DNA of 64,000 bases from assembly GCA_964420285.1 (NCBI GenBank), contig CAYQTE010000002.1, positions 81,990-145,989 on the forward strand, read 5' to 3'. Made by a program: the position numbers and the translations under genes. The notes below the pieces were generated by a model. That model did no database searches, had not been told where the DNA came from, and saw only the letters and a program-made list of their open reading frames with translations. This document shows, piece by piece, positions 17,465 to 25,895 of this stretch. The DNA is from CAYQTE01 sp964420285. Its GTDB lineage: Bacteria > Planctomycetota > Phycisphaerae > Tepidisphaerales > Tepidisphaeraceae. Every line of letters starts with the position of its first letter. Position 1 is the first letter of the stretch.

Positions 17465-18070
17465 CTAGCCGTGCATTTCGCTTGGGAAATAGCTACCCAC
17501 CACGGCCTGGACTTTCTCCAGCCAGGCCCGCCGCTGCTGCAACGTGCTGGTGATGACAACCCCGAAGTTTTCGCGATACACTGTTGGCACGCCGCACAGG
17601 GCGAAGACGCATTTCTTCCATAGGGTTTCCAGCGGATCGCCGAAGATCTGCTCCTCGCGATCGGCGGGGGTGTTCGATGTGTTGAAGACCAGGGCGGCTC
17701 TGGCTTTCAGCAGGCCGACGGGCTTGCCTTCGCCGCTGTCACCGGCCACAAACTCATACGCCCGGCCGGGGCGGAGAACGCGATCGATCCAGCCCTTGAG
17801 AATGGCCGGAGGCTGGCCCCACCAGTTTGGATGGACGATGATGATGCCGTCGGCGCGGGTGACCTGCCGGCAGTGCAACTCGACCTCCGGCGGAAGAATA
17901 GTTTCAGGCGAAAGTTCACCCGCTGGGAGGATGGGATCGAATTTTTCCGCATACAAATCGCGGAAGATCGCCTCGTGTCCGTTGCGCTGCAGCGCCGAGA
18001 CGGCCGCGTGTGCAATCGCGTGGTTGAAGCTCTGGGCGTTCGGATGAGCGACAATGACGAAAACCTGCAT
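17465..18070 (-). CDS. NAD(P)H quinone oxidoreductase, flavodoxin-like fold (MdaB/KefF family)
   Basis: A 201-residue protein starting MQVFVIVAHPNAQSFNHA, with the flavodoxin_2 phosphate-binding N-terminus. The FMN and dimer regions include VHPNWWGQPPAILKGWIDRV, then RPGRAYEF and AALVFNTSNTP. The family carries out two-electron reduction of quinones with NAD(P)H in the cytoplasm and protects against redox stress. AGGA about 13 nt upstream supports ATG 18070. It lies 20 nt downstream of the methyltransferase gene on the same strand, so probably one transcript. Confidence 0.88.
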   Translation of the reverse strand: MQVFVIVAHPNAQSFNHAIAHAAVSALQRNGHEAIFRDLYAEKFDPILPAGELSPETILPPEVELHCRQVTRADGIIIVHPNWWGQPPAILKGWIDRVLRPGRAYEFVAGDSGEGKPVGLLKARAALVFNTSNTPADREEQIFGDPLETLWKKCVFALCGVPTVYRENFGVVITSTLQQRRAWLEKVQAVVGSYFPSEMHG

Positions 18071-18090
18071 GATGTTGAAATCCTCGTTGG

Positions 18091-18933
18091 TCAAGGCGGC
18101 GGGTTGCGGGCCGCGCCGCGAAGGGCAGGGGAATTCACCGCCCGTGCCTTGAAAAAGGTGTAACAGAAGACGCCGTCGGCGTCGGCGGTGCGGTAAAGAT
18201 CGGCGATGCCCTTGTCGAAATCGGTTTGGCTGATGATCCCCGCATCCAGCGCCGGCCGCCGAACGCCCTGGATCATCGCGGTAAAGGTCTTTCTGGTGAA
18301 TCCGTCGACCAGCTCGGGCTTGCCGGCGTCGGCATACACCATGCGCGGCGAGACTTGAACTTCGCCAAAACCCGCACTGGTCAGCAACGGGTAGAGCGAT
18401 CGTCCGATCAGCGAATTGCCGCCGGCCCGCGACTGCAATTCCACCAGGCATTGAATCGCCCGCTGTGCCCAGGAGCTGTCCGGATGGAAATAGGCTGAGC
18501 CGTGATCGCCTTCGATCACCGTCAGCGTTCCGCCGGGCTTCAGGACGGATTTCAGGGCGCCCAATGCCGCGATGGGCTGGCTGAGATGTTCCAGAACGAA
18601 GCAGACAAAAACGTGATCGAAAGACGCCGGACCAAATGGCAAATGGAAAATGTCCGCCTGCTGGAAGGTCACGTTGGTGATGCCCGCGGCGGCGGCAGTC
18701 TTTTGTGCCTCGGCCAGCGACGCGGCCGATACGTCGATCGACGTAATCATTGCGCCAGGGCTATGGGCTGCCAGCGTGAGGGTCTGTGCCCCGACGCCGC
18801 ATCCTGCCTCGAGCACCCGGCTGCCCTTGGGGAAGGCGGTGTCCGAATGCAACAACTCGACGAGCGTGCCGGCCTGATCGCGCAGGCGTTGATTTTCAAG
18901 TTGGTCGTAGCCATGCACGTAGTCGCTGGTCAT
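18091..18933 (-). CDS. SAM-dependent methyltransferase, class I
   Basis: A 280-residue protein. Motif I is VLEAGCGVGAQTLTLA, motif II holds the acidic residue in MITSIDVSAASL, and the post-motif is FVLEHLSQPIAAL, followed by LKPGGTLTVIEGD. The fold is that of ubiquinone/menaquinone or small-molecule methyltransferases. The C-terminal half (RKTFTAMIQGVRRPAL) is helical and may set substrate specificity. GGAG sits 9 nt before ATG 18933. It shares a strand and short spacing with the downstream quinone reductase. Substrate is unknown. Confidence 0.82.
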   Translation of the reverse strand: MTSDYVHGYDQLENQRLRDQAGTLVELLHSDTAFPKGSRVLEAGCGVGAQTLTLAAHSPGAMITSIDVSAASLAEAQKTAAAAGITNVTFQQADIFHLPFGPASFDHVFVCFVLEHLSQPIAALGALKSVLKPGGTLTVIEGDHGSAYFHPDSSWAQRAIQCLVELQSRAGGNSLIGRSLYPLLTSAGFGEVQVSPRMVYADAGKPELVDGFTRKTFTAMIQGVRRPALDAGIISQTDFDKGIADLYRTADADGVFCYTFFKARAVNSPALRGAARNPPP

Positions 18934-19064
18934 GGAGACTCCACGGGAAAAGCCCGGCGGCGATCGAAATGATCTGCGCAGCCGGCCGGACATCAATAGG
19001 CAGGCAGCACAACACGCCGCGGATTTGGCTGACGCAGGTTTACCGAGCCAATTTGCCGATGGCC

Positions 19065-21023
19065 TCACTTGCCGGGCGTCGGCGTGGTCGAGGGGCGGGG
19101 ATTGAAATCGTCGGGGATTTCGTTCTTGATGCCGAGCAACTTGTCGATGGGGGTGATGCCGATGTCCTTGAGGCCGTAGCCGCTGATCTGCGGGAGCGTA
19201 TGGAGCAGATCGTCGGGGATGGTGATGTATTGGCGGGGCAGAGGCGGCGCCTGGCCGGCGAGGCGGGCCGGGTCGAAGGCATCGAGCAGATCGGTCATAT
19301 TGGGTGTGATGGCATCGGCCGGGCCGAGTTCGAGTTGGCCGAATTTCTTTTCGCCGAGTTGACGGGCGAGAAATTCATCGGGCAACTGGGCTAGGGGAAT
19401 CAGATCGAACAGGTGATCGACGAATTTCACGACCGAGGCATGGCTGCCCTGGGCGTGGGCGACGTAGTGGACGCGGGAATAGGGCGACATCACCAGCAGC
19501 GGCACGCGCGGGCCGTCGCTCATGGGCAGGCCGTCCGGGCCGGTGCTGCGGATCGGCGGCGGGAGGTGATCGTAATCGCCTTCGGAATCGTCCCAGGTGA
19601 GGATGATGGCGCACTGGTTCCAATAGGGGCTTTGAGCGATGCGGTTGATGGTCTGGGCGACCATCACCTCGCTGATCTGGGCATCGGAATATTCGGGGTG
19701 ATCGTCATCGCCGAGAAAATTCTTCTGCACCCGGGGATCGGGATCGGCCGGCTTGAGGCCCAGTTGATTGTGATATCCGCCCTTGAGGTAAAAGACGCCG
19801 CCCGCGGCCGGCAGGGATTCGTGGCGGAGATCGGCGTAGAAATCATCCAGCCCGTGCAGGCCCTGGCGCATGACGGGATTGTTGGCGATGTATCCGAAAT
19901 ACTGCGGGCCGTTGTGGTGCGTGATGTACGAGGCGTGACGCCCCATGGCATCGACCGGGCCGTCGTCGTCATCCTTGTCGGTGGGTTCGTGATTGAATCC
20001 CTCCTGATACCAGCCGAAGCCGGTCGTCGGCTTGCCGGTGTTGGTGATGGCGGTGATGTCGTGAGTGACATCTTCCAGATCATCATCGGGATCGGAATCC
20101 CGTGTAGTGGCCTGCTTCAGCGCTGCGCCCTGCAGCGAAAGGGGCAGGCTGGCGAATTTCAGGTTGTCCTGGACCTTTCTGGCCGGGGTCGGCTCAAGGG
20201 GATTCGTTGGCATCAGGTTCTTCACCGGATCGAGGATCGATCCCCAGAGCGGATCGTCATCGTTGAACACGGGCGCGCCCTTGGTCCGGCCGGGTTTGGG
20301 GATCTGGTCCGGGTGCAGAACCCACTGCGTCTGTCCGCTCTGTGCGGCGATAATGGAGAGATTGCCCGGCGTGGACGGCCCGGTCATCTGCTGGAAAATA
20401 TGATCGAACAGGACGAAGCGATCCGCATAACGCCAGAGAAACGGCACTGTGTCGCCGTCCATGTAGGCCATGGCCAGTTCCCCATACTGCTTGGCCTTGA
20501 GGGATGGATTTCCGGTCGGGGAATACTTGCGCTCCTCGTCGAAGGCGAAACGGTCCATGCCCGGATGGCCGTTGATCACGTCCATCTTCTCGACGATGCG
20601 CTGGTGGGAATGGTCGATGTCATCGGTATCGGCCGCGAACTGTTCGGGTCCGATGCGAAACGGATGGATGGTGGTGAGAGTGCCGTCGGTGTTGATGAGT
20701 TCCTGATTGAACCCCAGGGTTTGCGTGGCCGGGCGGGAAAACAGGCCGTCGGCGCCGGGAAAGGTTCCAAAGTAGGAATCGAACGAGCGGTTTTCCTGGT
20801 AGATGACAAAGACGTATTTGACGCGGGTGCGAAGCAGTTTCCACGCCGCCTGGTCATCGAGTTTGGGTTCCCGCGCAGGCGCAACCACATACGGTCGAAT
20901 TTCCGGACCGGCCGGCACGGCGTGATAGGTGACACCGTCGTTGTTGGCGACCGTGAGGTTGCGAAAGGGTACCGCCGCCAACGCGCCATAGGTGATGAGC
21001 AAGAGCGAAATCCAACAATCCAT
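19065..21023 (-). CDS. Secreted phosphoesterase (phospholipase C / acid phosphatase family)
   Basis: A 652-residue protein with an N-terminal signal peptide (MDCWISLLLITYGALAAV) and GGAG before ATG 21023. The phosphoesterase-family core (PF04185) shows VIYQENRSFDSYFGTFPGAD, the family's catalytic Glu-Asn region, then YADRFVLFDHIFQQMTGPS. The later block AIILTWDDSEGDYDHLPPP carries the second metal/catalytic acidic residues, followed by RVPLLVMSPYSR. Family members cleave phosphate from phospholipids or phosphorylated alcohols outside the cell. The insert of about 90 residues around GRHASYITHHNGP is longer than in the shortest homologues. Confidence 0.85.
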   Translation of the reverse strand: MDCWISLLLITYGALAAVPFRNLTVANNDGVTYHAVPAGPEIRPYVVAPAREPKLDDQAAWKLLRTRVKYVFVIYQENRSFDSYFGTFPGADGLFSRPATQTLGFNQELINTDGTLTTIHPFRIGPEQFAADTDDIDHSHQRIVEKMDVINGHPGMDRFAFDEERKYSPTGNPSLKAKQYGELAMAYMDGDTVPFLWRYADRFVLFDHIFQQMTGPSTPGNLSIIAAQSGQTQWVLHPDQIPKPGRTKGAPVFNDDDPLWGSILDPVKNLMPTNPLEPTPARKVQDNLKFASLPLSLQGAALKQATTRDSDPDDDLEDVTHDITAITNTGKPTTGFGWYQEGFNHEPTDKDDDDGPVDAMGRHASYITHHNGPQYFGYIANNPVMRQGLHGLDDFYADLRHESLPAAGGVFYLKGGYHNQLGLKPADPDPRVQKNFLGDDDHPEYSDAQISEVMVAQTINRIAQSPYWNQCAIILTWDDSEGDYDHLPPPIRSTGPDGLPMSDGPRVPLLVMSPYSRVHYVAHAQGSHASVVKFVDHLFDLIPLAQLPDEFLARQLGEKKFGQLELGPADAITPNMTDLLDAFDPARLAGQAPPLPRQYITIPDDLLHTLPQISGYGLKDIGITPIDKLLGIKNEIPDDFNPRPSTTPTPGK

Positions 21024-21238
21024 GCGTTCTCCGTTCCCCATGATAGTCGCGATTTGTGTTAGGATGGGATGAACGAGCCAATTCAGGTGCCTTCGGCCCC
21101 TCCGGTTGGGGAAGAAAGTCACCGCAAAACATGCCACGCAACCGATGGTCGTGGAGGATCGCTTGCGGGTGGAAATCCAATGGCGCATCATGCGGCAAAT
21201 ACGCGACGCGGCGGCCTGAGAGCGTATATTGAGAATTC

Positions 21239-22579
21239 ATGGCGATGCAGCAGACCATTCTGGAGCCAGCCAAGGGACAGCCGGATGCCGGCATGAACCT
21301 CGTGGCCAGATCGTTTTTCGCCTTTCGCCGCTCGGCCAAGGCGATGCGGCTGTTCCTGGCCATCGCCGGGCCGGGGATCATCGTGATGGTGGCCGACAAC
21401 GATGCCGGTGGGATCACGACCTACACGATGACCGGCGCGCAATACAAGTTTCACCTGCTGTGGTTCCTGATCCTGCTGGGGCCGGTGGCCTATTACGTGC
21501 AGGAGATGACCGTTCGCCTGGGTGCGGTGACCAAGCGCGGGCATGCCGAGGCGATTTTCGCGTCCTTCGGGCGGTTTTGGGGCTGGTTCTCGCTGCTGGA
21601 TCTGGTCTTGACCGACTGGCTGACGATGATCACCGAATTCATCGGCATGACGGCGGCCATGAGCATCTTTCATATCCCGCCGATCGTGACCATCCTGGTC
21701 GTCTGGATCATCATGGGATCGATGATCATGTCGGGGCGCTATTGGACGTGGGAAAAAGTGACGCTGGTGTTTTGCGTGGTGAATCTGATCTATATCCCGG
21801 CCGCGTTCATGGTGCATCCGTCGGTCCGGGAGGTTTTGTACGGATCGTTCGTACCGTACCTGCCGCCGCGGCCGCCGGTGGGCGGGCCGTCCAACGGGCT
21901 ATTTTTCATGCTGATGGCCAACATCGGCACGACAATCGCGCCGTGGATGCTGTTTTTTCAGCAGAGTTCGGTGGTGGATAAGGGTCTGAAGGAAAAGGAC
22001 ATCAAGTTCGGCAAGATTGACACGTTCATCGGGGCCATCCTGACGGTGGTGGTGGCGGTGGTGCTGATCATCGTCTGCGGCGAGTTGCTGTATGGGAAGA
22101 ACGTGAACGACGCGGCGGAGGCGGCCAGGTCGATCATGCCGCAGAGCCGGTTCATCGGGACGATATTCGCCATCGGCCTGTTCGACGCCGGGCTGCTGGG
22201 GGCGGTGTGCATCTCGCTGGCCAGTTCGTGGGCGTTCGGCGAGGTGTTCGGGTGGGCGCACTCGCTGAACCACAAGATCAAGGAAGCGCCATGGTTTTAC
22301 GCGTATTTCTTCTTCACGCTGCTGCTGGCCGGAACCGTGGTGATGATTCCGGGGGCGCCGCTGGTTCTGATCACGCTGTTCGTGCAGGTGATAGCGACGT
22401 CGCTGCTGCCGGCGGCGCTGGTGTTCCTGATCATTCTGCTTAACGACAAGAAGACGATGGGAAAGTACGTGAACACGCGATGGCAGAACATCGCCAACAT
22501 CACCATCGTGGTGGCGGTCATCGTGACCTCAACTCTGTACGCCATCAGCACCATTTTCGATCCGAATTTCCTCAAATGA
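21239..22579 (+). CDS. NRAMP-related metal-ion transporter
   Basis: A 446-residue membrane protein with about 11 hydrophobic segments. The first has AGPGIIVMVADNDAGG where classical NRAMPs have DPGN. The sixth reads NIGTTIAPWMLFFQQ where classical ones have the Met-containing MPH motif. The protein therefore belongs to the NRAMP-related branch that lacks the transition-metal methionine, and Mg2+ or another hard ion is plausible. The next two genes, a 58-residue membrane peptide and an MgtE-like regulatory protein, run in the same direction with short gaps. This supports a multi-part divalent-cation uptake system in the cytoplasmic membrane. Confidence 0.85.
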   Translation: MAMQQTILEPAKGQPDAGMNLVARSFFAFRRSAKAMRLFLAIAGPGIIVMVADNDAGGITTYTMTGAQYKFHLLWFLILLGPVAYYVQEMTVRLGAVTKRGHAEAIFASFGRFWGWFSLLDLVLTDWLTMITEFIGMTAAMSIFHIPPIVTILVVWIIMGSMIMSGRYWTWEKVTLVFCVVNLIYIPAAFMVHPSVREVLYGSFVPYLPPRPPVGGPSNGLFFMLMANIGTTIAPWMLFFQQSSVVDKGLKEKDIKFGKIDTFIGAILTVVVAVVLIIVCGELLYGKNVNDAAEAARSIMPQSRFIGTIFAIGLFDAGLLGAVCISLASSWAFGEVFGWAHSLNHKIKEAPWFYAYFFFTLLLAGTVVMIPGAPLVLITLFVQVIATSLLPAALVFLIILLNDKKTMGKYVNTRWQNIANITIVVAVIVTSTLYAISTIFDPNFLK

Positions 22580-22613
22580 ACAGTCAGGATAAGCTGCGAC
22601 AAGGAGCCGGCCG

Positions 22614-22790
22614 GTGAACTCCATCATCAAGAGCCTCATGAGACAAGTGCGGGAGATCAACCGGAAATACGCCGTGCCGGAGATCACGACGACGCCGCTG
22701 GTGAGGTTCTGCCTGATCGGCCTGCGGATTTACCTGCTGTTTCTGGTGGTGTTGCTGATCGTCAGCTTCATTATCGCGGCCCGGAGATAA
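22614..22790 (+). CDS. 58-residue single-span membrane peptide
   Basis: A short gene starting GTG 22614 with AAGGAG 8 nt upstream and ending at TAA 22790. It encodes a basic N-terminal helix (SLMRQVREINRKYAV) followed by one membrane helix (LIGLRIYLLFLVVLLIVSF). It lies 34 nt after the NRAMP-like gene and 13 nt before the MgtE-like gene, so it is the middle cistron of the operon. The size and layout suggest a small subunit or assembly partner of the transporter. No family is recognised. Confidence 0.7.
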   Translation: MNSIIKSLMRQVREINRKYAVPEITTTPLVRFCLIGLRIYLLFLVVLLIVSFIIAARR

Positions 22791-22803
22791 CGCCGGAGTT
22801 TCC

Positions 22804-24081
22804 ATGACCACAACCGCCCCGACCAATGGCAGCACCGGCGAGCGATTGCTGCGGCTCAGCGACCTGATCCATCGGCGCGTGCTCATCGGCGGCGACAAGA
22901 TCGGCAGCCTTTTCGACCTGGTCATCGTGGACAAGGGCGTCGTGGCCGAGGTGACGCACGTCTGCGTGCGCCAGCCGTTCGGCAGGCCGCAGCTTTTCGT
23001 GCCGTGGGCCAGTGTGCAGGAACTGGACGACAAGGCGGTCATCCTTGACCCGCAGGTCAAGATCTCCTCGCTGGGCGATGCGCCGTCGGCGGCGGTGCTG
23101 CTGGAGGATTACATCGTCGATAAGAAGGTGCTCGACGTCGAGGGCCGGGAAGTGGAGGTGGTCTACGACGTGACGCTGGCGCTGAAATCGAACCGGCTGT
23201 ACGTGGTGGGCGTCGATCTGAGCCGCCGGGCCCTGCTGCGGCGGATCGGGCTGAAATGGCTGGCGAACTTCACGGCCAGCATCACCGACCGGATGGAAAA
23301 CGACCTGGTCGCCTGGGACCTGGTCGAGCCGCTGCCCGAGGGGATCGGCAGCTTCGCGGGCGATCTGCGGCTGAAGGTGGTGAAGGAACAACTCGTCAAG
23401 ATGCCGCCGGTGGATGTGGCCCGCATTCTTGAGCAACTCAGCGGCGAGCAGCAGATGGCGGTGTTCAATTCGCTGGAGCCGGCGCGGGCGTCGGACGCTT
23501 TGGAGGAACTGGATCCCAAGAGCCAGCGCGACGTGATCGCGGCGATGTCCCGTGAAAAGGCGGCAAGGCTGATCGACGCGATGACGCCGGGTCAGGCGGC
23601 CGACGTGCTGGCGGTGCTGCCCTGGTCGTATGTCCACTCGATCCTGGGATTGCTGGAGGCGGACAAGGCGGCCAAGGTTCAGGAAATACTGGAAGATCAG
23701 GACCAGAAGATCGCCAATTTCGTGTCGGCCGACTTCATCACGGTGCGCCGCGACTCGACCGTACGGCAGGCGAAAGAAAGCGTGCGCCTGGCCCGCGAAC
23801 GCGAGGCCGTCGCCTACCTCTACGTACTTGACAACGACGATCACCTGCTGGGCGTGATCAGCACGATGGACCTTCTGACGGCCGGTGAGGATGTGCAGAT
23901 GAAGGCGATGATGCAGATCACGCCGGTGACGCTGAGCCTGGAGGGCACGCTGAAGGAGGCGTCGGAGCTGTTTGGCCGCTACGGCTATCGCGCCCTGCCG
24001 GTGGTGGACCGGCACGGCAAGATGCACGGGATTATCCCCCACCGCGACGTGATGAGTTTGAAGTATCACGATCTGGAATAG
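22804..24081 (+). CDS. Soluble MgtE-like regulator: PRC-barrels, MgtE N-domain, CBS pair
   Basis: A 425-residue protein without membrane segments. Residues about 15-160 look like PRC-barrel units (GDKIGSLFDLVIVDKGVVAE). Residues about 200-295 are the MgtE intracellular superhelical domain (RILEQLSGEQQMAVFNSLEP, LDPKSQRDVIAAM, MTPGQAADVLAVLP). Residues about 300-425 form a CBS pair (ADFITVRRDSTVRQAKE, YLYVLDNDDHLLGVI). In MgtE these domains sense Mg2+ and gate the channel, but here the MgtE channel domain is absent and an NRAMP-like transporter is encoded upstream. GGAG lies 6 nt before the ATG. Confidence 0.85.
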   Translation: MTTTAPTNGSTGERLLRLSDLIHRRVLIGGDKIGSLFDLVIVDKGVVAEVTHVCVRQPFGRPQLFVPWASVQELDDKAVILDPQVKISSLGDAPSAAVLLEDYIVDKKVLDVEGREVEVVYDVTLALKSNRLYVVGVDLSRRALLRRIGLKWLANFTASITDRMENDLVAWDLVEPLPEGIGSFAGDLRLKVVKEQLVKMPPVDVARILEQLSGEQQMAVFNSLEPARASDALEELDPKSQRDVIAAMSREKAARLIDAMTPGQAADVLAVLPWSYVHSILGLLEADKAAKVQEILEDQDQKIANFVSADFITVRRDSTVRQAKESVRLAREREAVAYLYVLDNDDHLLGVISTMDLLTAGEDVQMKAMMQITPVTLSLEGTLKEASELFGRYGYRALPVVDRHGKMHGIIPHRDVMSLKYHDLE

Positions 24082-24129
24082 GTTCTTGCTGGCGTTTGCC
24101 CGGAACAAACGAAGGACTATTATACGGAT

Positions 24130-24384
24130 ATGAATGGCGTGGGCGCTATCAAGACGGCGGCCGAGGGTTTGGTCGTTTCCAACCCCGGGATATTGGGAGG
24201 CACTCCCGTCTTCCGCGGCACGAGGCTGCCGGTGCAGGCGCTGTTCGATTATCTTGCCGAGGGGCTGTCGCTGAGCTATTTCCTGGAGACATTTGAGGGT
24301 GTTTCGCGTGAGCAGGCAAAGGCGGTGCTTCAATACGGCTGTGATCGCATCATCCGGGAACTAGGGCATGAAGGTTCTGCTTGA
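24130..24384 (+). CDS. DUF433 antitoxin-like protein
   Basis: An 84-residue DUF433 protein: SNPGILGGTPVFRGTRLPVQ followed by the helix SLSYFLETFEGVSREQAKAVL. DUF433 proteins have a helix-turn-helix fold and pair with DUF5615/PIN-like toxins. The downstream toxin frame starts 17 nt before this gene's stop (ATG 24368), which is the usual coupled layout. The antitoxin frame is intact even though the toxin is broken. Confidence 0.85.
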   Translation: MNGVGAIKTAAEGLVVSNPGILGGTPVFRGTRLPVQALFDYLAEGLSLSYFLETFEGVSREQAKAVLQYGCDRIIRELGHEGSA

Positions 24385-24688
24385 TGTCTGCACCCCGGTG
24401 CAAGTCCGCAACGCCTTCCCGGGCCACGACGTGTCGACCGCCGTGAAAATGGGATGGGGCGAGCTTGAAAATGGCGATCTGCTTGCCGCTGCCGAAGCCG
24501 CGAAATTCGACCTGTTAATTATCTGAGACAAGAACATGCGCTATCAGCAAAATCTCACTGGCAGGCATCTGGCCGTCCTTGAGCTTTGGACAAATCATCG
24601 TCCGACTCTGGAGAAGCACTGGCCGCTGATTTCCGCGGCGGCGGCGTCAATGCGGCCGGGGGAGTACCGGACTTTGGAGTCGCCGTAG
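24368..24688 (+). pseudogene. DUF5615 PIN-like toxin interrupted by in-frame TGA
   Basis: The frame begins MKVLLDVCTPVQVRNAFPGH and DVSTAVKMGWGELENGDLL, the normal DUF5615 N-terminus. TGA at 24524-24526 stops it after FDLLII. The same frame then continues DKNMRYQQNLTGRHLAVLEL and WPLISAAAASMRPGEY, the normal C-terminus of the family, to TAG 24686. The intact toxin usually reads LVTTDKNLRYQQNL at this point, so a single codon has become a stop. The toxin is almost certainly inactive unless the stop is read through. Confidence 0.8.
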
Positions 24689-24718
24689 TCGGCCGGGAAC
24701 GCACGCCGAAGAAGGCGT

Positions 24719-24826
24719 TGGAATTTTCACGTTCAAAACACCGACGCCGTGCAGGGTTATGCGGCGTTCAATCGCGATCGCGGGCCGGTGTCGGTGTTCG
24801 GCCTGCGATTCCACTGGGAATTCTGA
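24719..24826 (+). pseudogene. Relic of an outer-membrane beta-barrel protein C-terminus
   Basis: In one frame the sequence reads QNTDAVQGYAAFNRDRGP and ends VSVFGLRFHWEF then TGA. The terminal Phe with hydrophobics at positions -3, -5, -7 and -9 is the C-terminal beta-signal recognised by BamA. No start or upstream domain is present, so this is at best a remnant, abutting the broken toxin on one side and the hypB end on the other. Confidence 0.35.
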
Positions 24827-24840
24827 TGCGCGAGTTCGAT

Positions 24841-25551
24841 CTATAGCTGCAATCGCGTGGAACACGAATGCACGGTTGCCGCGGGGTAGGTTCGCCTGGC
24901 GGCGGATTTCATCCACTGGTGTTCAATCCATTCGATCCAGGCGTCCAGACCTTCGCCGGTGGTGCTGGACAATTCCATCAGTTCGACATCGGGATTGAGC
25001 CGGTGGATATCGTCGCGAAACAGCTCGATGTTGAACGGCACATAGGGCAGCAGATCGGTCTTGTTGAGCAGGAGCAGCGAGGATTCCTGAACGATATAGG
25101 GGTGCTTGGCGGCCTTGTCGTCGCCGCCGGTGGTGCAGAACATGCCGACTTTCGCGTCCTGGCCGAGATCGAAGCCGATGGGGCAGATGAGATTGCCGAC
25201 GTTTTCGATGAACAGGATATCGAGGTGTTCGATGTCGATGCGAGAGAGTCCCTGCATGACGTGATGGGCTTCGAGATGGCAGCCCTTGCCGGTGTTGATC
25301 TGGACGACGTTGTCGGTGAACCTGGCCATGCGGTCGGCATCGCGCTGGGTGGTGAGATCGCCGACGATGACGCCGACGCGAAGCGTGGGACGCAGTCGCT
25401 GCAGCGTGGCCTCGATCAGTGCGGTTTTGCCGCAGCCGGGTGCGCCCATGAGATCCAGCGAGAATACGCCGGCGTTGCCAAGCCGCGTGCGGTTGAGTGC
25501 GGCCATCTCGTCGTTGAGCTTCAGGATGTTTTCGACAACCTGCACCTGCAT
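24841..25551 (-). CDS. hypB: Hydrogenase nickel-incorporation GTPase HypB
   Basis: A 236-residue SIMIBI-class GTPase with P-loop GAPGCGKT, switch region GDLTTQRDADRM, the metal-site GKGCHLEAHHV, ENVGNLICP and the NKTD specificity motif. HypB with HypA inserts nickel into the hydrogenase large subunit. It lacks the His-rich nickel-storage N-terminus of some homologues. It is the last gene of the twelve-gene hyp-hox operon, and its start lies 31 nt inside the end of hypA. The C-terminal 20 residues (RRTYPAATVHSCSTRLQL) look unconserved. Confidence 0.95.
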   Translation of the reverse strand: MQVQVVENILKLNDEMAALNRTRLGNAGVFSLDLMGAPGCGKTALIEATLQRLRPTLRVGVIVGDLTTQRDADRMARFTDNVVQINTGKGCHLEAHHVMQGLSRIDIEHLDILFIENVGNLICPIGFDLGQDAKVGMFCTTGGDDKAAKHPYIVQESSLLLLNKTDLLPYVPFNIELFRDDIHRLNPDVELMELSSTTGEGLDAWIEWIEHQWMKSAARRTYPAATVHSCSTRLQL

Positions 25552-25895
25552 GATGGATTCCTTTCACTTTCGGCGTCATCAACTTCAATGGAAAGCAATT
25601 GCAGTTCGTCCCCGCCGATGGGGCGAATGCGGGACGATCCGCAGGCACAAGTCCGGGCCAGTTCCGCGTCCTCCCACTCACGGCCGCAATCGGCGCAGCG
25701 CATCTTCCACGGCAGAACGGTCATGTTGAGCGTCACATCCTCCTGGCCGATGCCCAGCCAGGCGGTCTGCATGCAGTCGGGGTCGATGCATCGCATGGGA
25801 CCGGCGACCATGCGGATGGACAGGAGCGTGGCGCCCGGCGGCAGGTGGCTGCGGGCCAGGTCCAGCACCGATTGGGCGATCGACAGCTCATGCAT
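25521..25895 (-). CDS. hypA: Hydrogenase nickel chaperone HypA
   Basis: A 124-residue protein starting MHELSIAQSVLDLA, where MHE provides the nickel-binding N-terminal His. A zinc site follows, formed by CADCGREW and TCACGSS. HypA delivers nickel to the large subunit with HypB. The C-terminal 15 residues (ESERNPSCRCRLSKTS) overlap the hypB start by 31 nt and may be a frame extension past the usual end. It overlaps the upstream protease gene by 8 nt. Confidence 0.94.
   Translation of the reverse strand: MHELSIAQSVLDLARSHLPPGATLLSIRMVAGPMRCIDPDCMQTAWLGIGQEDVTLNMTVLPWKMRCADCGREWEDAELARTCACGSSRIRPIGGDELQLLSIEVDDAESERNPSCRCRLSKTS

Noticed and set aside
24524..24526. UGA as selenocysteine in the DUF5615 toxin
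   Set aside because: The family has no Sec or Cys at this position, and no hairpin typical of a SECIS element was evident just downstream. A nonsense mutation is simpler.
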